Assembly: GCF_009811755.1 (NCBI RefSeq)
Contig: NZ_BLIV01000006.1
Coordinates: forward strand, 124,001 to 188,000
From: Roseobacter cerasinus
GTDB taxonomy: Bacteria > Pseudomonadota > Alphaproteobacteria > Rhodobacterales > Rhodobacteraceae
Direction of reading: 5' to 3'
Length of the DNA: 64,000 nt
The notes under the pieces are model-generated. The model saw nothing but the letters and a program-made list of their open reading frames with translations, made no database searches and was not told the DNA's origin. Made by a program: the position numbers and the translations under genes. Below, piece by piece: positions 9,753-19,312 of this stretch. Each line of letters begins with the position of its first letter. The stretch's first letter is position 1.

Positions 9753-10160
9753 ATGACCGACACGACAGACTGGTACGGCCCCGAAACTGCAACATTCGGT
9801 GATCGCGTGGCTGCGGCCCGCGAGATGGCCGAGATGACACAGGCCCAGCTTGCGCGGCGTCTGGGCGTGCGGGTGTCTACCTTGCGTGCGTGGGAAAACG
9901 ATCTGTCTGAACCACGTGCCAACCGGCTGTCGATGATGGCGGGGCTGTTGAACGTCTCGATGATGTGGTTGATCAACGGGCAGGGGGAAGGGCTTGATGC
10001 CCCAACGGAAGAGGCAGGCCTTCCCGCGTCGGCGCAGGACATGCTGAACGAGATGCGCGATCTGCGTCTGGATATGATGGCCCGGGCGGAGCAGATGGCG
10101 CGGCTGGAGAAGAAACTGCGCACGGCGCTGAAAGAAGATCTGCATGAGCGAGCTGCGTGA
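9753..10160 (+). CDS. XRE-type helix-turn-helix regulator
   Basis: A 135-residue DNA-binding protein. Residues about 14-70 form a Cro/CI-type helix-turn-helix (DRVAAAREMAEMTQAQLARRLGVRVSTLRAWENDLSEPRANRLSMMAGLLNVS split over the five helices). The C-terminal third is a helical, possibly coiled-coil, segment (EMRDLRLDMMARAEQMARLEKKL) that may dimerise. AAAGGAG lies 8 bases before the ATG at 9753. Its last 17 bases overlap the start of sdhE, so the two are coupled. The targets are unknown; the overlap hints at a link with succinate dehydrogenase maturation. Confidence 0.85.
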   Translation: MTDTTDWYGPETATFGDRVAAAREMAEMTQAQLARRLGVRVSTLRAWENDLSEPRANRLSMMAGLLNVSMMWLINGQGEGLDAPTEEAGLPASAQDMLNEMRDLRLDMMARAEQMARLEKKLRTALKEDLHERAA

Positions 10161-10410
10161 ACACCGCATCAAGCGGCTGAAAATGCGCTCCATGCGGCGC
10201 GGCATCAAGGAAATGGACGTGATCCTGCAACCTTTTGCAGAGGCCAACCTTGACGCTATGGAGGAGGCGGATCTGACCCTCTACGATACTCTGCTGAGCG
10301 AGAACGATCACGACCTTTATCAATGGGTTAGCGGCCAGATCGCGCCACCGCAGGCCTATGTAAAACTGATCGACCGCATCATCGGTGGACTGCCGCGGAC
10401 AACGGGCTGA
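10144..10410 (+). CDS. sdhE: FAD assembly factor SdhE
   Basis: An 88-residue SdhE/Sdh5-family protein that helps attach FAD covalently to the flavoprotein subunit of succinate dehydrogenase. The RGxKE motif (Arg19-Gly20-Ile21-Lys22-Glu23 in MRRGIKEMD) is present, along with the C-terminal LLSENDHDLYQWVSGQIAPP segment typical of the family. Length is standard. It starts inside the end of the HTH regulator gene (17-base overlap). No sdh structural genes are in the window. Confidence 0.93.
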   Translation: MSELREHRIKRLKMRSMRRGIKEMDVILQPFAEANLDAMEEADLTLYDTLLSENDHDLYQWVSGQIAPPQAYVKLIDRIIGGLPRTTG

Positions 10411-10471
10411 GCAGAACCGAACGCTTCGTTTTTGCGCTTTTAACGAATTATTGGCGTTTCTCGCGCAAATT

Positions 10472-10493
10472 CCGACTAAATTAGATAAGTCGG
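10472..10493 (+). promoter_or_regulatory. Inverted repeat at the MarR/LdtR start
   Basis: CCGACT (10472-10477) and AGTCGG (10488-10493) flank a 10-base AT-rich core, ending 9 bases before the ATG of the MarR-type gene. The 22-base size and position fit a MarR-family autoregulatory operator. It would overlap the ribosome-binding region of the mRNA and could also form a hairpin there. Confidence 0.5.
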
Positions 10494-10502
10494 AGCGTGT
10501 AG

Positions 10503-11015
10503 ATGAGTATTCAGGATCAGATTCCGTCAGAGACCTCGGCCTTGACTCGTAGCCAGGGTTTCATGGCGAGTTATCTTGAAGCGCTGTCTTTGGTAGAGCG
10601 GTTGCACCGGCTGTTGCTGGATGTCATCAAGGATGAATTCGAACGGGTTGGGGTGCTGGAGATCAATGCGGTCCAGGCACTGCTTCTGTTCAACATTGGT
10701 GACAATGAGGTCACTGCGGGCGAATTGAAAAGCCGTGGCTACTATCAGGGCAGCAACGTCAGCTACAATCTCAAGAAACTCGTGGATATGGGCTATATGC
10801 ACCACAATCGTTGTGAGATTGACCGCCGCTCCGTCCGCGTCAGGCTGACTGAAAAGGGCCAAAAGATCCGCCATGTGGTGTCCGACCTGTTTTCGCGCCA
10901 TGCGGACGGTCTGGAACACAAGGGCGTGCTTGGCCCGGACGGGATCGACGATATCACGCGGTCTCTCAAGCGGATGGAGCGCTACTGGTCGGATCAGATC
11001 CGCTACATCTATTGA
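10503..11015 (+). CDS. MarR-family winged-helix regulator (LdtR-like)
   Basis: A 170-residue MarR-type regulator. The winged helix spans about residues 60-125, with GELKSRGYYQGSNVSYNLKKLVDMGY as the recognition region and DRRSVRVRLTEKGQKI as the wing. The YYQGSNVSYNLKKL segment matches the LdtR subgroup of alphaproteobacteria, which controls L,D-transpeptidase and stress genes in Sinorhizobium and Liberibacter. The target set here is not visible in the sequence. It is monocistronic and preceded by an inverted repeat that may be its own operator. Its end overlaps the stop region of the convergent DUF1194 gene by 7 bases. Confidence 0.85.
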   Translation: MSIQDQIPSETSALTRSQGFMASYLEALSLVERLHRLLLDVIKDEFERVGVLEINAVQALLLFNIGDNEVTAGELKSRGYYQGSNVSYNLKKLVDMGYMHHNRCEIDRRSVRVRLTEKGQKIRHVVSDLFSRHADGLEHKGVLGPDGIDDITRSLKRMERYWSDQIRYIY

Positions 11016-11731
11016 GCGAAGCTGACCTCAAAGCCGTCGATCTCGCGCTTTAGTTTTGCCGTCATCGCAGCTGCGTAGTCTTCAAATCCTAGGGCCGTTT
11101 GCACAAATGCATCCGGCCCTGTGATCACATTGGCCCGGTAGTAAGACGACAGTTCGGCGATCTCGCTTTGACGCTGATCACCGCCCGCGGGGCTGTCTGC
11201 GCCAATCACCAAAGCGTTGATGGTTATGCCGCGCGCGCCAATGGCCTCTTTCACGTCGCGTGGGTGTGGCCCAAGGTTCGAAGGTCCGTCGCCCGAGATG
11301 TCCAATGTGCGTTTCCAGCAGTCCCGTTTCTGATCGAGATAGCGCGCCCCCGTCTCCATCGCGATGCCGAGGGCTGTGCCCGGTGTCGCGACACGGCGCT
11401 TTGTCCCTGCCAGGATCTTGCTGATATCATCGAGGGCCTGGCGGTCTGTCATCATTGTCCACGGCACAAGGACCACCTGATCTTCGCGGCCACTCCACTC
11501 AAACACCATCAGCGCAATCGGCGCATGCGGTACCGCGAGAAGGGCCTCGGCCACATCCGGATCATTTAGGGCTGAAATCAACCCGTCGAGCTGCAACCGA
11601 TATTCTCTGAGATCAACAGATCCCGAGACATCAAGCCCCAAGGCCAAGGCTTGACGGCAAGCCGCATCGGCCAAATTGGTCATGGCAACGGTGAAGACAC
11701 CAGCAAGACACAGGCTGCCAAAGCGGGTCAT
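11009..11731 (-). CDS. DUF1194 protein (von Willebrand-like), copy 1
   Basis: A 240-residue secreted protein of the DUF1194 family, common in Rhodobacterales and of unknown function. A signal peptide (about 1-23, cleaved near ADA-AC) precedes a von Willebrand A-like fold. That fold has a MIDAS-type DxSxS (Asp34, Ser36, Ser38), FEWSGREDQVVLVPWT, and TLDISGDGPSNLGPHPRDV, which supplies a second acidic metal loop. It overlaps the upstream paralog by four bases (ATGA), and both probably belong to one transcript with the glyoxalase-like gene. Confidence 0.88.
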   Translation of the reverse strand: MTRFGSLCLAGVFTVAMTNLADAACRQALALGLDVSGSVDLREYRLQLDGLISALNDPDVAEALLAVPHAPIALMVFEWSGREDQVVLVPWTMMTDRQALDDISKILAGTKRRVATPGTALGIAMETGARYLDQKRDCWKRTLDISGDGPSNLGPHPRDVKEAIGARGITINALVIGADSPAGGDQRQSEIAELSSYYRANVITGPDAFVQTALGFEDYAAAMTAKLKREIDGFEVSFAQ

Positions 11732-12438
11732 CCTTTTGGCCCCGCCGTGACCGCTCCGGGCAGCGCGCCAATGACGGGCGGCAACAACTCCCGTTCCAGC
11801 TTTCGCCGCATGGCGCGCTCGTAATCGTCAAAACCTTGCGCGACCTCCAGAAAAGCCCCGGGTCCACGCAGCACCTGACTTTGATAGAAAGCGATCAGGC
11901 CGGTTTCGGCCTCATAGTCTGCGCCGTTGACGACCAGCCCATTGACCGTCACGCCGTCAAAAGGGAACTCCGCATAGGCCAGAGCCGGGCCAAACCCTTC
12001 ATTGTTCTGCCCATCCCCAGCCATGTCCAGAGTCTGATCGTGACAGTCCGGCGCGCGCTGCAAAAGCCGTGCGCCAAAGCCCAGTGCATAGCCCATTGCG
12101 GTCGGAAAATCATTGTGGCTGCGCGTGCTGCGGGCCAGCGTGTCGGCCGCCTGCAACAGCGCCGCCTGGTTGTCGATCAGTGTCCAGTCCAGCAGTAGCT
12201 CCTGGTTGTAGCGCCCGGACCATTCGTAGACGGCCAGCGCCACCGGGTCATCGCTGGCAAAGAATGCGGCCTGCACCTCCGGCGCAGTCAGGGCGGCCAC
12301 CAGACCGCCCCGCTGCAAGGCATCCTCTGCCGCGTCGACCGAGCTTGACACGTCCAGCGCCAGGACCAGCGCCAAGCGACACTCTGCGACCGCTGGCCCT
12401 GCCAGCAGTCCAAACGCGCAGAGGGCGGCGCGGATCAC
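11728..12438 (-). CDS. DUF1194 protein (von Willebrand-like), copy 2
   Basis: A second DUF1194 protein of 236 residues with the same architecture as its downstream neighbour: signal peptide (VIRAALCAFGLLAGPAVAEC), MIDAS-type DxSxS at Asp29, YEWSGRYNQELLLDWT, and TLDMAGDGQNNEGFGP. I chose the GTG at 12438 because it gives a normal signal peptide and forms a 4-base GTGA overlap with the stop of the glyoxalase-like gene; the frame continues open upstream through that gene. The pair looks like a tandem duplication that has diverged. Confidence 0.83.
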   Translation of the reverse strand: MIRAALCAFGLLAGPAVAECRLALVLALDVSSSVDAAEDALQRGGLVAALTAPEVQAAFFASDDPVALAVYEWSGRYNQELLLDWTLIDNQAALLQAADTLARSTRSHNDFPTAMGYALGFGARLLQRAPDCHDQTLDMAGDGQNNEGFGPALAYAEFPFDGVTVNGLVVNGADYEAETGLIAFYQSQVLRGPGAFLEVAQGFDDYERAMRRKLERELLPPVIGALPGAVTAGPKG

Positions 12439-12863
12439 CAGTGCCCTGTGTTTTCCATGCTCGCCCAAGGCTCCGCCGGGGCCAGATTGTCGCCTTCCTG
12501 CAATAGCTCGATTGAGATATTGTCGGGCGAGCGCACAAAGGCCATGTGGCCGTCCCGAGGTGGCCGGTTGATCGTGACCCCATTGTCCATCAGATGCCGG
12601 CAAACCTCGTAGATATTGCCCACCCGGTAAGCCAGATGCCCGAAGTGCCGGCTGTCACTCGGCAGCCCCTCATCACCATCCCAGTTATAGGTCAGCTCGA
12701 CCGGGCACTCTTCCTGACCGGGCGGCGCCATGAACGCCAGCGTGAAGCGCCCGCCCTCACTGTCCATCCGCCTTGTTTCCTTGAGCCCCAACAGCTCATA
12801 GAACGCGATCGACTTTTCCAGATCCTTCACCCGAACCATTGTGTGCAAATACTTAAGGCTCAT
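12435..12863 (-). CDS. Lactoylglutathione lyase-like VOC protein
   Basis: A 142-residue glyoxalase I-type protein of the vicinal-oxygen-chelate fold, probably converting the methylglyoxal-glutathione hemithioacetal to S-lactoylglutathione. All four expected metal ligands are present: His7, Glu56, His76 and Glu119. The E. coli enzyme uses His5, Glu56, His74 and Glu122, so spacing is nearly identical. The start at 12863 has a GGAGGGG ribosome site and begins MSLKYLHTMVRV; an upstream ATG at 12905 was rejected. It is first in a three-gene overlapping unit with the two DUF1194 genes, an odd partnership. Confidence 0.88.
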   Translation of the reverse strand: MSLKYLHTMVRVKDLEKSIAFYELLGLKETRRMDSEGGRFTLAFMAPPGQEECPVELTYNWDGDEGLPSDSRHFGHLAYRVGNIYEVCRHLMDNGVTINRPPRDGHMAFVRSPDNISIELLQEGDNLAPAEPWASMENTGHW

Positions 12864-13044
12864 ATTACCCCTCCATGACTGCTCTGGTTGCGCCAACACT
12901 AGCACGCGGACGCCGGGATGCCAGTCACATCACGCTGATAGGTGCCTGCTAAATCCATCGCGAAATTACAGCATATAGCTATTCCGTGACGCCTTGCGCC
13001 CAGATATAGTCGTGCTCGACTCACGCCCCCGAAAGGATGCCTCC

Positions 13045-13950
13045 ATGCCGCTCTCCTCCGAGCACCAAGCCGAAATCGATGATCAACGCAGCCATCCCAC
13101 GCCCACCCTGCGCGCCACCGCCCCTGGCATGGAAAAGCATCTCTACACAGCGCAGCCGGTGCTCGACCACGGGTTCGTGCGCGTCATCGACTACATGGGC
13201 GACGACGCGGCCATTTGCCAGGCGGCCCGTGTGTCTTATGGTCGTGGCACCAAATCCGTGCAGAATGACGAAGGGCTGATCCGCTATCTGATGCGCCACT
13301 GGCACTCGACCCCCTTCGAGATGTGCGAAGTCAAACTGCACGTGAAACTGCCCGTCTTCGTCGCACGCCAGTGGATCCGCCACCGCACCGCGAATGTGAA
13401 CGAATACTCCGCCCGCTACTCGATCCTCGACCGTGAGTTCTACATTCCAGCGCCCGACGATCTCGCGGCCCAGTCGGTTGTGAACAATCAGGGCAGGGGC
13501 GCGGCGCTGACGGGAGAGGAGGCGCAGCGGGTTCTGCGCTACCTGCAGGATGACGCCATGCGCTGCTATGATCACTATGAAGAGATGATCAGCCAGGATG
13601 GCCAGCAGGGCCTCGCGCGCGAGCTGGCCCGCATGAACTTGCCCGCCAATATCTACACCCAATGGTACTGGAAGGTCGATTTGCACAACCTCTTCCACTT
13701 CCTGCGCCTGCGTGCTGATGCCCACGCGCAATACGAGATCCGTGTCTACGCAGACGCCATCTGCGCGATGGTCAAGGACTGGGTGCCCGCCGCTTACGGT
13801 GCCTTCGAGGACTATCGGTTGGGTGGGGCAACACTGTCGGGGCGCGCGCTGGAGTGCATCAAGAAGATGCTCGCCGGGGAAGAGGTCACACAGGAGACCT
13901 CCGGCATGTCCAAGGGCGAGTGGCGAGAGTTTCAGGGCGTGATCGGCTAA
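13045..13950 (+). CDS. thyX: Flavin-dependent thymidylate synthase
   Basis: ThyX methylates dUMP to dTMP using methylene-tetrahydrofolate, FAD and NADPH, replacing ThyA. The ThyX motif [15 protein letters not shown] (112-126) is intact, with the substrate-activating RHR at 112-114 and Ser122. [23 protein letters not shown] precedes it and [18 protein letters not shown] follows. At 301 residues it has an N-terminal extension of some 30 residues, usual in this group. GAAAGGA lies before the ATG at 13045; an earlier frame start at 12994 lacks one. Divergent from the glyoxalase-like gene. Confidence 0.97.
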   Translation: MPLSSEHQAEIDDQRSHPTPTLRATAPGMEKHLYTAQPVLDHGFVRVIDYMGDDAAICQAARVSYGRGTKSVQNDEGLIRYLMRHWHSTPFEMCEVKLHVKLPVFVARQWIRHRTANVNEYSARYSILDREFYIPAPDDLAAQSVVNNQGRGAALTGEEAQRVLRYLQDDAMRCYDHYEEMISQDGQQGLARELARMNLPANIYTQWYWKVDLHNLFHFLRLRADAHAQYEIRVYADAICAMVKDWVPAAYGAFEDYRLGGATLSGRALECIKKMLAGEEVTQETSGMSKGEWREFQGVIG

Positions 13951-14027
13951 ACGCCGTTGGCGGTTAGGTCAGTCCGGCTCCGGCTGTCGCCCTCTCCGAA
14001 TTGTTCAAATCGGGCCCTTTTCGTGTA

Positions 14028-14402
14028 TCACGCACCGGGGCGCTCTGCGCGTACTCTGCAGTTGGTGTTGTCTGAACCTACATAGGTGTTTGTACCGGGC
14101 TGACGCTGCAGTAGCACTGTGGTGGTGTTGCCATTGCTCCAGTTGATTTCGGCGGAGAGGCGGTCGCCGTCGAGGTTGGCCTTAACGTTGCCTGCGTGTC
14201 TGAAGTTGTTGAAATACCGCCCAACGAACACATTGGGTTGTACCTCGTCCAGTTCCGCGATGCCGCGAAAAAGAACTTCTTCACCCGGAGTTTCTGACAG
14301 GCATAGCGTCGAGACCTCCCAGTCTCCGGCGTTATTGCCGGGGCCCTGATTAGCGCAGGCGGAGACGAGAGCCGCGGCCGCGATGAGAGCTATTTTGCGC
14401 AT
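14028..14402 (-). CDS. Small putative lipoprotein
   Basis: A 124-residue protein with a lipoprotein signal peptide: MRKIALIAAAALVSAC, with the lipobox cysteine at residue 16. The mature part is short and beta-rich by composition (FVGRYFNNFRHAGNVKANLDGDRLSAEINW), consistent with a small periplasmic barrel-like domain. I recognise no family. It lies 36 bases downstream of ettA's stop? No: it is transcribed on the same strand as ettA, which is upstream, and ends convergently with thyX. Confidence 0.7.
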   Translation of the reverse strand: MRKIALIAAAALVSACANQGPGNNAGDWEVSTLCLSETPGEEVLFRGIAELDEVQPNVFVGRYFNNFRHAGNVKANLDGDRLSAEINWSNGNTTTVLLQRQPGTNTYVGSDNTNCRVRAERPGA

Positions 14403-14438
14403 AGGTCGCCTTTCAGAACCAGATGGTGCCCAGGGCGT

Positions 14439-16088
14439 TCATCGGGTGAATTTTTTGAATTTCATGCGCTTGGGTTCGATGTCTCCTAGCCTCCGTTTCT
14501 TGTCTTCCTCGTAGTCCTCGAAGTTGCCTTCGAACCATTCCACGTGGGCTTCACCTTCGAAGGCGAGGATGTGGGTGCAGATGCGGTCTAGGAAAAAGCG
14601 GTCGTGGCTGATGACCACGGCGCAGCCTGCGAAGTCGACGAGGGCGTCTTCCAAAGCTCGGAGGGTTTCGACGTCGAGGTCGTTGGTGGGCTCATCAAGC
14701 AGCAGCACGTTGCCACCCGATTTCAGCAGGCGCGCCATGTGCACGCGGTTGCGCTCGCCGCCTGAGAGGAGCCCGACCTTCTTCTGCTGGTCGCCACCCT
14801 TGAAGTTGAAGGACGAGCAATAGGCCCGTGAATTGACTTCGGCGTCGCCGAGCTGGATGAGTTCGGCGCCGCCTGAGATGGCCTCCCACACGGTCTCGTC
14901 GGCGCTGAGGTCGTCGCGGGATTGGTCGACGTAGGCGAGATCGACGGTGTCGCCGATCTCGATGGCGCCCGCGTCGGGCGCCTCCTGCCCGGTGAGCATC
15001 TTGAACAGCGTGGATTTACCCGCGCCGTTTGGGCCGATCACGCCGACGATGCCGCCGGGCGGCAGGGAAAAGTCCAGCCCTTCGACCAGCAGCTTGTCAC
15101 CCATGGCTTTTTGCAGACTAGAGACGTCGATCACCTTGCTGCCCAGACGCTGGCCGGTGGGGATGACGATCTGCGCGCGGGAGAGCTTTTCGCGCTCGGA
15201 CTGGTCGGCGAGCTCGTTATAGGCGTTGATCCGGGCCTTGGACTTGGCCTGCCGGGCCTTGGCCCCCTGGCGCATCCAGTCCAGCTCGCGTTCGAGGGTC
15301 TTCTGGCGGGATTTGTCCTCGCGCGCTTCCTGTTCGAGGCGTTTGGCTTTCTGTTCGAGCCAGGCGGAGTAGTTGCCCTCGTAGGGGATGCCGCGACCAC
15401 GATCCAACTCCAGAATCCAGCCGGTGATGTCATCGAGGAAGTAGCGGTCGTGGGTAACGATCAGGATCGTGCCCTTGTAGTCGATGAGGTGCTGTTGCAG
15501 CCAGGCGATGGTCTCGGCATCCAGATGGTTGGTGGGCTCGTCGAGCAGCAGCATATCGGGCGCTTCGAGCAGCAGTTTGCACAGTGCCACGCGGCGCGCC
15601 TCACCGCCCGAGAGTTTCGTCACATCGGCGTCGTCGGGCGGGCAGCGCAGGGCCTCCATGGAGACGTCGATCTGGCTGTCCAGATCCCAGAGGTTCTGGG
15701 CGTCGATGTCATCCTGCAGCTTGGCCATCTCATCCGCCGTCTCGTCGGAGTAGTTCATGGCGAGTTCGTTGTAGCGGTCGAGGATGGCCTTCTTGTCGGC
15801 CACGGCGAGCATGACGTTTTCGCGGACTGACAGCGACGGATCAAGCTGCGGCTCCTGCGGCAGGTAGCCCACAGTGGCGCCTTCGGCTGACCACGCTTCA
15901 CCGGAGAATTCCGTGTCGAGCCCCGCCATGATCTTCATCAGCGTGGATTTACCCGCGCCGTTTACGCCCACGACGCCGATCTTCACGCCGGGCAGGAAGT
16001 TCAGGTGGATGTTCTCGAAACACTTCTTGCCGCCCGGATAGGTCTTGGAGACGCCGGACATATGATAGACGTATTGATAGGCGGCCAT
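14439..16088 (-). CDS. ettA: Energy-dependent translational throttle protein EttA
   Basis: A 549-residue ABC-F ATPase that binds the ribosomal E site and gates entry into elongation according to ATP/ADP ratio. It has two ABC domains: Walker [10 protein letters not shown] with signature LSGGEARR and DEPTNHLD, then Walker [10 protein letters not shown] with LSGGERNR and DEPTNDLD. Between them is the basic arm/linker rich in Lys and Arg ([20 protein letters not shown]). There are no membrane segments. The start [22 protein letters not shown] at 16088 is the family N-terminus (E. coli EttA is 555 residues). Divergent from the aminobenzoyl-CoA monooxygenase gene. Confidence 0.96.
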   Translation of the reverse strand: MAAYQYVYHMSGVSKTYPGGKKCFENIHLNFLPGVKIGVVGVNGAGKSTLMKIMAGLDTEFSGEAWSAEGATVGYLPQEPQLDPSLSVRENVMLAVADKKAILDRYNELAMNYSDETADEMAKLQDDIDAQNLWDLDSQIDVSMEALRCPPDDADVTKLSGGEARRVALCKLLLEAPDMLLLDEPTNHLDAETIAWLQQHLIDYKGTILIVTHDRYFLDDITGWILELDRGRGIPYEGNYSAWLEQKAKRLEQEAREDKSRQKTLERELDWMRQGAKARQAKSKARINAYNELADQSEREKLSRAQIVIPTGQRLGSKVIDVSSLQKAMGDKLLVEGLDFSLPPGGIVGVIGPNGAGKSTLFKMLTGQEAPDAGAIEIGDTVDLAYVDQSRDDLSADETVWEAISGGAELIQLGDAEVNSRAYCSSFNFKGGDQQKKVGLLSGGERNRVHMARLLKSGGNVLLLDEPTNDLDVETLRALEDALVDFAGCAVVISHDRFFLDRICTHILAFEGEAHVEWFEGNFEDYEEDKKRRLGDIEPKRMKFKKFTR

Positions 16089-16222
16089 GGGATGCTCCGA
16101 ATATTTGCTGTGGAGAGGTATTCGGGGAGTGATAGCGAAGCCGCCGGTCAGGGGCAATGCGGGATACGGGCTGGCGACGTTTGCAAAGGGTGTAGACGGT
16201 CTTGGGGGACAAGAACACCAAA

Positions 16223-16255
16223 TATACTTCAAAGGCAAAATATTTATACTTGAAA
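16223..16255 (+). promoter_or_regulatory. Direct repeats upstream of the aminobenzoyl-CoA gene cluster
   Basis: TATACTTCAAA (16223-16233) recurs as TATACTTGAAA (16245-16255), start to start 22 bases, which places both on the same face of the helix. They sit in an AT-rich stretch 59-91 bases upstream of the ATG at 16314, within the 225-base divergent gap with ettA. They are candidate binding sites for the MarR regulator encoded inside the cluster; the link is inferred from position. Confidence 0.45.
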
Positions 16256-16313
16256 CGAATATGGGAGGCGGTTAGCCTTGCTTTAGTTGACTGCGTCACA
16301 AACGGAGATCGCA

Positions 16314-18596
16314 ATGCGCATCGCCTGTCTGGGCGGCGGACCTGCCGGCCTCTATTTTGCCATTTCCATGAAGCTGCGCGCGCCCGAGACCGAGGTTGTC
16401 GTGTTCGAGCGAAACCGGCCTGATGACACCTTCGGCTGGGGTGTTGTTTTATCCGATGAGACGCTCGACAACCTACAGGCCAATGATCCGGTTAGCGCTG
16501 ACGAAATTCGCGCGAACTTCGCATATTGGGATGACATCGCGCTGCATCACAAGGGGCAGCGGCTGGTGTCCTCCGGCCATGGGTTTTGCGGCATCGGGCG
16601 CAAGAAGCTGTTGTTGATCCTGCAGGCGCGCGCACGCGAGCTGGGTGTCGACTTGCGCTTTCAGACCGAGGTGGGTGCTGCATCCGAGTATATGGGTGAC
16701 TATGATCTTGTGGTGGCCAGTGACGGGCTGAATTCCAAGACCCGACTAGAGTTCAAAGACACGTTCGAGCCCGACATCGACCTGCGCAAATGCCAGTTTG
16801 TCTGGCTTGGCACCCATCAGAAATTCGACGATGCCTTCACCTTTATCTTCGAGAAGACGGACAAGGGCTGGCTCTGGGTGCATGCCTATCAATTCGATGC
16901 GGACACGGCGACCTTCATTGTCGAATGCAGTCAAGATACCTTTGACAACTACGGCTTTGGCGAGATGAGCCAGCAGGAGACCATCGCCATCTGCGAGGAG
17001 GTCTTCAAGGATCATCTGGGCGGTCACAGCCTGATGACCAACGCAAACCACATTCGTGGATCGGCCTGGCTGCGCTTCCCGCGGGTGCTGTGCAAGCGCT
17101 GGAGCCATGAGAATGTGGTGCTGATGGGCGACGCGGCGGCCACGGCGCATTTTTCCATCGGTTCGGGCAGCAAGCTTGCCATGGAAAGCGCGATTGCGCT
17201 GGCGGATGAGGTCATGGCCGCGCCGAATTTGCCGACTGCCTTTCAGAGTTATGAGGACAAGCGCCGCCTCGAAGTGCTGCGCCTGCAGTCGGCCGCGCGC
17301 AACTCGCTGGAATGGTTCGAGGATGTGGAGCGCTATATCGATCTCGACCCGGTGCAGCTGAATTACTCCATGTTGACCCGCTCGCAACGTATCAGCCACG
17401 AGAACCTGCGCGAGCGTGATGGCGGCTGGCTGCAATCGGCGGAGGCCTGGTTCATGGAGCAGGCCGGGGCCGGATCAAACGGCCCGGCGCGCCCGCCCAT
17501 GTTTGCGCCGTTTCAGTTGCGCGATATGACCCTGACCAACCGCGTCGTGGTCTCGCCCATGGCGCAGTACAAGGCGGTTGATGGTTGCCCGACTGATTGG
17601 CACCTGATCCACTATGGCGAGCGGGCAAAGGGCGGCGCCGGGCTGGTCTATACCGAGATGACCTGTGTGTCGGCGGAGGGCCGGATCACGCCGGGGTGCC
17701 CGGGCCTTTATGCGCCCGAGCATGAAGCCGCCTGGACGCGGCTGAACCACTTCATCCATACGGAGACAGAGGCGAAGACCTGCTGCCAGATCGGCCATTC
17801 GGGGCGAAAGGGCTCGACCAATCTGGGGTGGGAGGGCATGGATATGCCGCTTGAAAACGGCAACTGGCCGCTGCTCTCCGCCTCCGCCATCCCGTGGTCT
17901 GAGGCCAACGCCACCCCCAAGGCCATGGACCGCGCTGATATGGACCAAGTCACGGCAGAGTTTGTGGCCGCGACGCAGATGGCGGATCGCGCAGGCTTCG
18001 ATATGATCGAGCTGCATGCCGCGCATGGGTATCTGATCTCCTCCTTCATCTCGCCGCTCTCCAATATTCGTACGGATGAGTATGGTGGCAGTCTCGACAA
18101 CCGCATGCGCTATCCTCTGGAAGTGTTTGCGGCGATGCGCGCCGCCTGGCCCGAAGGCAAGCCCATGTCCGTGCGCATTTCCGCCAGCGATTGGGCGGGC
18201 GATGATGGCGTGACGCCCGAGAAGGCGGTTGAGATTGCCGCGATGTTCGAGGCGGCCGGCGCCGATATCATCGACGTCTCGGCGGGTCAGACCTCGACAC
18301 AGGCCAAGCCCGTCTATGGCCGCATGTTCCAGACGCCTTTCTCCGACCGCATCCGCAATGAGCGCCGTATCAAGACCATGGCCGTGGGCAATATCTACGA
18401 GGCTGATCACGTGAACTCGATCCTGATGGCGGGGCGGGCGGATCTCGTATGCCTCGCGCGCCCGCATCTGGCGGACCCGTATTGGACGTTGCACCGCGCG
18501 ACGGAGCTTGGCGACCGGCACGCGCGCTGGCCTCTTCCTTACGAGGCGGGCCGCGATCAGGCCTGGCGGCTGGCGGATCGTGAGGCGCAGGCATGA
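16314..18596 (+). CDS. 2-aminobenzoyl-CoA (anthraniloyl-CoA) monooxygenase/reductase
   Basis: A 760-residue fusion. Residues 1 to about 390 are an FAD aromatic monooxygenase with the [10 protein letters not shown] dinucleotide fold at the start, [15 protein letters not shown] and [22 protein letters not shown]. Residues from about 393 are an old-yellow-enzyme (NADH:flavin oxidoreductase) domain with [19 protein letters not shown] and [15 protein letters not shown]. This architecture is that of bifunctional salicylyl-CoA 5-hydroxylase/oxidoreductase and of Azoarcus 2-aminobenzoyl-CoA monooxygenase/reductase, which hydroxylates and then reduces the ring of anthraniloyl-CoA. Nearby kynureninase and CoA ligase favour the anthranilate substrate. 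Start at 16314 has GGAG 8 bases upstream. It overlaps the SDR gene by four bases. Confidence 0.88.
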   Translation: MRIACLGGGPAGLYFAISMKLRAPETEVVVFERNRPDDTFGWGVVLSDETLDNLQANDPVSADEIRANFAYWDDIALHHKGQRLVSSGHGFCGIGRKKLLLILQARARELGVDLRFQTEVGAASEYMGDYDLVVASDGLNSKTRLEFKDTFEPDIDLRKCQFVWLGTHQKFDDAFTFIFEKTDKGWLWVHAYQFDADTATFIVECSQDTFDNYGFGEMSQQETIAICEEVFKDHLGGHSLMTNANHIRGSAWLRFPRVLCKRWSHENVVLMGDAAATAHFSIGSGSKLAMESAIALADEVMAAPNLPTAFQSYEDKRRLEVLRLQSAARNSLEWFEDVERYIDLDPVQLNYSMLTRSQRISHENLRERDGGWLQSAEAWFMEQAGAGSNGPARPPMFAPFQLRDMTLTNRVVVSPMAQYKAVDGCPTDWHLIHYGERAKGGAGLVYTEMTCVSAEGRITPGCPGLYAPEHEAAWTRLNHFIHTETEAKTCCQIGHSGRKGSTNLGWEGMDMPLENGNWPLLSASAIPWSEANATPKAMDRADMDQVTAEFVAATQMADRAGFDMIELHAAHGYLISSFISPLSNIRTDEYGGSLDNRMRYPLEVFAAMRAAWPEGKPMSVRISASDWAGDDGVTPEKAVEIAAMFEAAGADIIDVSAGQTSTQAKPVYGRMFQTPFSDRIRNERRIKTMAVGNIYEADHVNSILMAGRADLVCLARPHLADPYWTLHRATELGDRHARWPLPYEAGRDQAWRLADREAQA

Positions 18597-19312
18597 GGCG
18601 CGTGTTGGTCACCGGTGGCGGCTCCGGCATCGGGCGGGCCATTGCGCGCGCCTTTGCCGCTGAGCGGGAGGAGGTGACCATCACAGGCCGACGCCTTGAG
18701 CCCCTGCAGGAGACCGACAGCGGGCGCGGCATAACCTGCGCGCAAGTGGATGTGACCGATGAGGCGGCTGTGGAAGCGCTTTTTGCGCAGCCCTTCGATG
18801 TGGTCATTGCCAATGCGGGCATGGGGCGCGCCGCGCCGCTGACGGAGGTGTCGCTGGAGGAGTGGACCCAGACCCTGACTGTCAACCTGACGGGTACTTT
18901 CCTGACCTTTCGGGCGGCGATGCGGAATATGCCAAAGGGCGGGCGCCTGATCGCCATCGCTTCGACCCAGGCGCTCAAGGGTGGTGGTCGGATCGCGGCT
19001 TATGCCGCCTCCAAACACGGCGTGCTGGGTCTTGTCCGCTCCGTCGCGCATGAGGTGGCGCGCAGGGAGATCACGTGCAACGCGATTTGCCCCGGTTTTG
19101 TCGAGACGCCCATGGCGGAGGCGGCGGTCAAAAGCGTGATGGCGAGCCGGGGGCTGGATGAAGCGGCGGCGCGCGACATGGTCGTCTCCAACAACCCGGT
19201 GGGCCGCATGATCCAACCGGATGAGGTGGCGGCGGCGGCGCTCTATCTGGCGTCACCGGGGGCGGCCATGGTGAACGGACACGCGCTCAGCGTGTCAGGA
19301 GGTGAGATTTGA
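18593..19312 (+). CDS. Short-chain dehydrogenase/reductase
   Basis: A 239-residue classical [11 protein letters not shown] (7-14) binds the nucleotide, NAG is at 74-76, and the catalytic Ser124, Tyr137 and Lys141 are in place (IASTQ, YAASK). The C-terminal segment [21 protein letters not shown] is typical of 3-hydroxyacyl-CoA or cyclic alcohol dehydrogenases. In this cluster it could oxidise the hydroxyacyl-CoA formed from the dearomatised ring; that role is inferred. It is coupled on both sides by four-base overlaps (ATGA with the monooxygenase, TTGA with the MarR gene). Confidence 0.9.
   Translation: MRRVLVTGGGSGIGRAIARAFAAEREEVTITGRRLEPLQETDSGRGITCAQVDVTDEAAVEALFAQPFDVVIANAGMGRAAPLTEVSLEEWTQTLTVNLTGTFLTFRAAMRNMPKGGRLIAIASTQALKGGGRIAAYAASKHGVLGLVRSVAHEVARREITCNAICPGFVETPMAEAAVKSVMASRGLDEAAARDMVVSNNPVGRMIQPDEVAAAALYLASPGAAMVNGHALSVSGGEI

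Noticed and set aside
16314-18596. Salicylyl-CoA 5-hydroxylase as the primary activity
   Set aside because: The protein has that annotation style, but the local ligase and kynureninase make anthraniloyl-CoA the more likely substrate; salicylyl-CoA is kept as an alternative.
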